Notes under the pieces: generated by a model | Seen by the model: only the letters and a program-made list of their open reading frames with translations | The model's database searches: none | Told to the model about the DNA's origin: nothing | Origin: Haloplanus litoreus | Lineage (GTDB): Archaea > Halobacteriota > Halobacteria > Halobacteriales > Haloferacaceae | DNA length: 64,000 nt | Assembly (NCBI RefSeq): GCF_042677945.1 | Contig: NZ_JBHUDN010000001.1 | Reading direction: 5' to 3' (one strand) | Program-made: the position numbers and the translations under genes | In this document: positions 61,810 through 64,000 of the stretch, in pieces | Layout: every line of letters begins with the position of its first letter | How positions within the stretch are numbered: the first letter of the stretch is position 1

Positions 61810-62394
61810 ATGGATTACACGCTCGCCATCGACGGCGCGCCGGCGACGATTCCCGGCGGAACGGGTGTCCTCCTGCTTCACCCGAGCATCGGCGAGACGG
61901 ACCGCATCGACACGGACTTTCTGAAGACCGACACCGACAACTTCCTCGTCATCTCGACCCGAACCACCGCCCGGGAGGTCGAACAGAAACTCGAACACTA
62001 CGACGTGGACGAGTCGCGCGCGGACATTCTCGATACCCTCTCGGTCGAACGGGGCTACTCCCGACGGCCCTCCGACCGGGTCCACTACGTCGCCTCGCCC
62101 GACGATCTGGACGGCATCGTCGACAAGACGGAGGCGTTCCTGGAGAGCCACGGCGGGAAACGGCGGGTGAGCGTCGACTCGCTCACCGAAATGGCGTACT
62201 ACGCGGACGACGAACGGGTGTACGAGGCGACGAAACGACTGCTCGATTTGCTCGTCGAGTACGACGCAGTCGGGCTGTTTCACCTCTCGAAGGAGGTCCA
62301 CGACGAGGAGACGCTGGCCCGCTTCCGCGAGCTGTTCGACGGCGTCCTCGACCTCGGGGTCGACGGGAACGTCGACGCGTCGTTCGAGACGTGA
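61810..62394 (+). CDS. KaiC/RecA-like haloarchaeal protein (DUF7090-like)
   Basis: A 194-residue protein. It begins with YTLAIDGAPATIPGGTGVLLLHPSIGETD, given here only in part, and has RVSVDSLTEMAYYADDE and LLVEYDAVGLFHLSKEV. The fold looks like a RecA/KaiC core with a degraded P-loop (PSIGETD in place of GxxGxGKT), as in haloarchaeal DUF7090 proteins, from memory. Probably a regulatory relative. It stands alone with its own TATA box. Confidence 0.75.
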   Translation: MDYTLAIDGAPATIPGGTGVLLLHPSIGETDRIDTDFLKTDTDNFLVISTRTTAREVEQKLEHYDVDESRADILDTLSVERGYSRRPSDRVHYVASPDDLDGIVDKTEAFLESHGGKRRVSVDSLTEMAYYADDERVYEATKRLLDLLVEYDAVGLFHLSKEVHDEETLARFRELFDGVLDLGVDGNVDASFET

Positions 62395-62442
62395 CGCCAG
62401 CGATGCCGTCGTGTTCGGGCTGAACGGCGGTACCGGCGCCGT

Positions 62443-63234
62443 TCAGCCGTCGCGTTCGGAGAGTTTTTCGAACGTCGTCGCCGCCCACCTGACGGCGTAC
62501 TCGGGGCCGTACTCCACGTAGGCCGTCGTATCGAGGGCGGCGAAGGGAGCCGGGAGATCCAATCCGTGTTTGATCGCCGAACAGGCGAGTTCGGTGGCGT
62601 CGGCGAAGTCGGTCTCACCCCGAGCGACGGCGCCGGGGAGACCGTCGACCCGGTCGCGGAGGCTGTCGCCGGCGTCGGCCCACGCGGCGTGGAGGCGGGG
62701 GGAGTCGCCGGCCCAGTCGGCGAAGGTCGGCCGGGTTCGCAACCCGAGCCATCCGTCGTAGAGCGCCGCCGCGATCTGATAGACCGACGCGGGACCCAGC
62801 GGAATCGCCGCGTCGAGGTCGGGGTAGGTCTCGCCGAAAAAGGGGAGGAACGACTCGGGCGCGTCGAGACCGATCTGGACGAACGCCTCCGCGATCAGGA
62901 AGTCGAGGAACTCGTCGGGCGTCCCCGCCGCGCGCGCCTTGACCAGGACGGTCGGGGGATCGGTCTGACGGGTCCACGTTACCGTCCCGTCGCCGGGGAG
63001 GCCGACAGTGAAATCGGCCCCTGCGTAGCGGTGGAGTGGCCGGGGGGCGTCGTCCGGAACCCACTCGGCGGGGTAGGTCGCGGGGTCGAGGGCGTCGGCC
63101 AGCAAGCCGAGGTCCTCCGCGGTCGCCGGCGGCAACGTCTCGAAGTCGGCGTCGGCGTCGAGGACGAGGCAGCCGGGGGCGTGTCGATCACGGACGGCGT
63201 CGAGGTCTTCGGGGAGTGACCGACGCTCGAACAT
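62443..63234 (-). CDS. Haloarchaeal protein, DUF7089-like, 263 aa
   Basis: A 263-residue acidic, largely helical protein with Trp-rich sites (PAEWVPDD, YDGWLGLRTRPTFADWAGD). From memory it matches haloarchaeal DUF7089. No catalytic motif or membrane segment. Its ATG at 63234 overlaps the stop of the 29-residue peptide gene (ATGA), so the two are translated together. Function unknown. Confidence 0.75.
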   Translation of the reverse strand: MFERRSLPEDLDAVRDRHAPGCLVLDADADFETLPPATAEDLGLLADALDPATYPAEWVPDDAPRPLHRYAGADFTVGLPGDGTVTWTRQTDPPTVLVKARAAGTPDEFLDFLIAEAFVQIGLDAPESFLPFFGETYPDLDAAIPLGPASVYQIAAALYDGWLGLRTRPTFADWAGDSPRLHAAWADAGDSLRDRVDGLPGAVARGETDFADATELACSAIKHGLDLPAPFAALDTTAYVEYGPEYAVRWAATTFEKLSERDG

Positions 63235-63323
63235 CAGCCGAGGAGGATCCCGAGGACGAGAACGGCCGCGAGCGTGGCCGATACACCGACGGTACCCACT
63301 ACGATCTTGGTTGCCTGACTCAT
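63234..63323 (-). CDS. 29-residue single-pass membrane peptide
   Basis: A 29-residue ORF with one membrane segment (VVGTVGVSATLAAVLVLGILL). Evidence that it is real: a clean TATA box (63348-63359) sits about 30 nt upstream, and its stop overlaps the next gene start as ATGA. It is upstream of and coupled to the DUF7089-like gene, suggesting a membrane anchor or partner. Confidence 0.6.
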   Translation of the reverse strand: MSQATKIVVGTVGVSATLAAVLVLGILLG

Positions 63324-63347
63324 ACCGGGACCGTCGGGGCGACCCCG

Positions 63348-63359
63348 CATAAATATTGT
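63348..63359 (-). promoter_or_regulatory. TATA box of the 29-residue peptide gene
   Basis: On the - strand, acaatatttatg, centred about 30 nt upstream of the ATG at 63323. Confidence 0.6.
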
Positions 63360-63417
63360 ACTCTCGGTCCCGGTCGGCGCGGCGGACGGCGAACGCGCCG
63401 GTACGGATCGGCATACC

Positions 63418-63537
63418 ATCGTTTCAGCTCCGAAACGATCCTTCGTCACGAGCGTTTCAAAGCCCGTTGGTAGATTAACTACAGTTGAAACAAAGGGGTT
63501 CAAGTGACCCCGGCGGTCGACTGGAAACGGAGGGGTG
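63418..63537. other. Cluster of ORB-like GAAAC/GTTTC elements, candidate replication origin or operator
   Basis: The 353-nt gap 63324-63676 holds two direct elements that fit the archaeal origin-recognition-box core (GAAAC-N3-GGGG): cagttgaaacaaaggggtt (63482-63500) and gactggaaacggaggggtg (63519-63537), 37 bp apart. GTTTCAA (63454-63460) is the inverted partner of TTGAAAC (63485-63491) and between them is the A/T-rich tagattaacta. Further left, ATCGTTTC (63418-63425) and GAAACGAT (63432-63439) form a perfect 8-bp inverted repeat. No cdc6/orc1 gene is visible in the window; it could lie beyond the right end. Confidence 0.4.
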
Positions 63538-63676
63538 TCGTGGCGGATCCGAGGGGGAGCAAAGTGAGAGCTCCGGACGCCGACGGAACCGTCGTCGGCG
63601 TGAGCGTCGTCACCCGCGACGGAACCGGTGCTGGAGAACGAATGCGACGGGGGAGTAAATGAGTCTGGCGGATTCG

Positions 63677-64000
63677 CTACGGTCCGTCGTCGCGCCAGGT
63701 GTCGGCCACCTCGATGACGTAGTGGCCGTCCTCCTGCAGGGAGATGATGCACTCCTGCCGGTCGTACAGTTCCATCAGATTGAGTTCGTACTGCCCCGGG
63801 TTGAGGATCTTGATGCTCTCGAACTGGTCGTTGAGTTCGGCCCGGAGGTCGTCGATACCGGGCGATTCGGCCGAGTCGGGGGGGACGGTCCGCGCGGCGT
63901 CCTCGGCGGAAGGGGGCGGGGACGATGCGTCGTCAAGTTCCTCGGGGGAGACCACGTCACTGCGGGCGTCCGCCTGGGCGGTGTCCTCGTCGAGGACGCT
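63677..64000 (-). CDS. Haloarchaeal protein of unknown function, 5' end outside the window
   Basis: The C-terminal 107 residues of a - strand gene running off the right edge. It is acidic, with an unstructured Ser/Pro/Asp-rich region, then a globular part (LRAELNDQFESIKILNPGQYELNLM, shown in part) with strand-helix alternation and ending DTWRDDGP. A GTG at 63955 is in frame, but the frame stays open and protein-like to 64000, so the start lies beyond. No family recognised. Confidence 0.65.
   Translation of the reverse strand, partial: SVLDEDTAQADARSDVVSPEELDDASSPPPSAEDAARTVPPDSAESPGIDDLRAELNDQFESIKILNPGQYELNLMELYDRQECIISLQEDGHYVIEVADTWRDDGP

Noticed and set aside
63418..63537. Repeated GTTTC/GAAAC motifs suggesting a CRISPR repeat
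   Set aside because: Haloarchaeal CRISPR repeats begin with GTTTC-like bases, but here the copies are short, in both orientations, irregularly spaced and without full-length repeats or spacers.
63504..63662. 52-codon + strand ORF starting GTG in the same intergenic region
   Set aside because: It overlaps one of the ORB-like boxes, is basic and Arg/Gly-rich unlike real proteins here, and has no clear promoter. I treat it as non-coding.

Overview
This window is chromosomal DNA of a haloarchaeon (class Halobacteria). The evidence is the very high G+C content, the strongly acidic proteins, and the many small families restricted to haloarchaea. Genes often start with GTG, and TATA-like boxes repeatedly sit about 24-31 nt before a start codon, which is the haloarchaeal pattern of leaderless mRNA. 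There is an archaeal-type glycyl-tRNA synthetase and the ArgX-type (LysW-family) arginine pathway. I cannot name the genus. I see no rRNA, tRNA, insertion sequence or CRISPR array. The window contains one assembly gap (66 N, 57516-57581).

Layout. (1) 0.2-15.5 kb is a mixed-strand surface-glycan region: five glycosyltransferases (three GT4, two GT2), three sulfatase-like alkaline-phosphatase-superfamily enzymes, a polysaccharide pyruvyl transferase, a large DUF2206 membrane protein, an oligosaccharide flippase and a hexapeptide acyltransferase. Together they look able to build, decorate and export an acidic surface glycan. (2) 15.6-24.6 kb holds two convergent operons of the MoxR/DUF58 type: DUF58 and two membrane proteins on +, and a small membrane protein, DUF4350, MoxR ATPase, DUF4129 and DUF1616 on -. 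(3) 24.7-30.6 kb carries a lipoprotein with calcium-binding-type repeats, a large membrane-anchored beta-rich protein, a DUF2892 protein, a fourth sulfatase-like enzyme and a tiny DUF7556-like protein. (4) 30.8-34.0 kb is a tight operon: four-CBS sensor, glyS and a polyprenol/dolichol kinase-like protein. (5) 34.1-41.5 kb is the arginine operon argG-argX-argC-argB-argD-argE-argF. It lacks the expected argH and argW between argG and argX, and a short Arg-rich ORF with its own TATA box lies upstream. (6) 41.5-57.7 kb is housekeeping and accessory: MetX-like hydrolase, pseudokinase, XPD-like helicase, lipoprotein, cytochrome P450, 2'-5' RNA ligase-like protein, PGF-CTERM surface protein, TauE/SafE exporter, uvrB, SLC13 permease and several small haloarchaeal proteins. 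(7) 58.0-64.0 kb has a divergent pair of rhodaneses, an AI-2E-family transporter, DUF2391, a KaiC/RecA-like protein, a DUF7089-like protein with an overlapping 29-residue membrane peptide, and an intergenic region with two ORB-like motifs next to a gene that runs off the end.

The observations I consider most worth checking are: the argH/argW-less arginine operon and its Arg-rich leader ORF; the ORB-like elements near 63.5 kb (possible replication origin); four 'sulfatases' that all carry Thr at the nucleophile position; a 69-residue protein carrying the C-terminal tail that its neighbouring sulfatase-like enzyme lacks; and a kinase-fold protein with degraded catalytic motifs. Family names are from recognition of motifs, not from searches.
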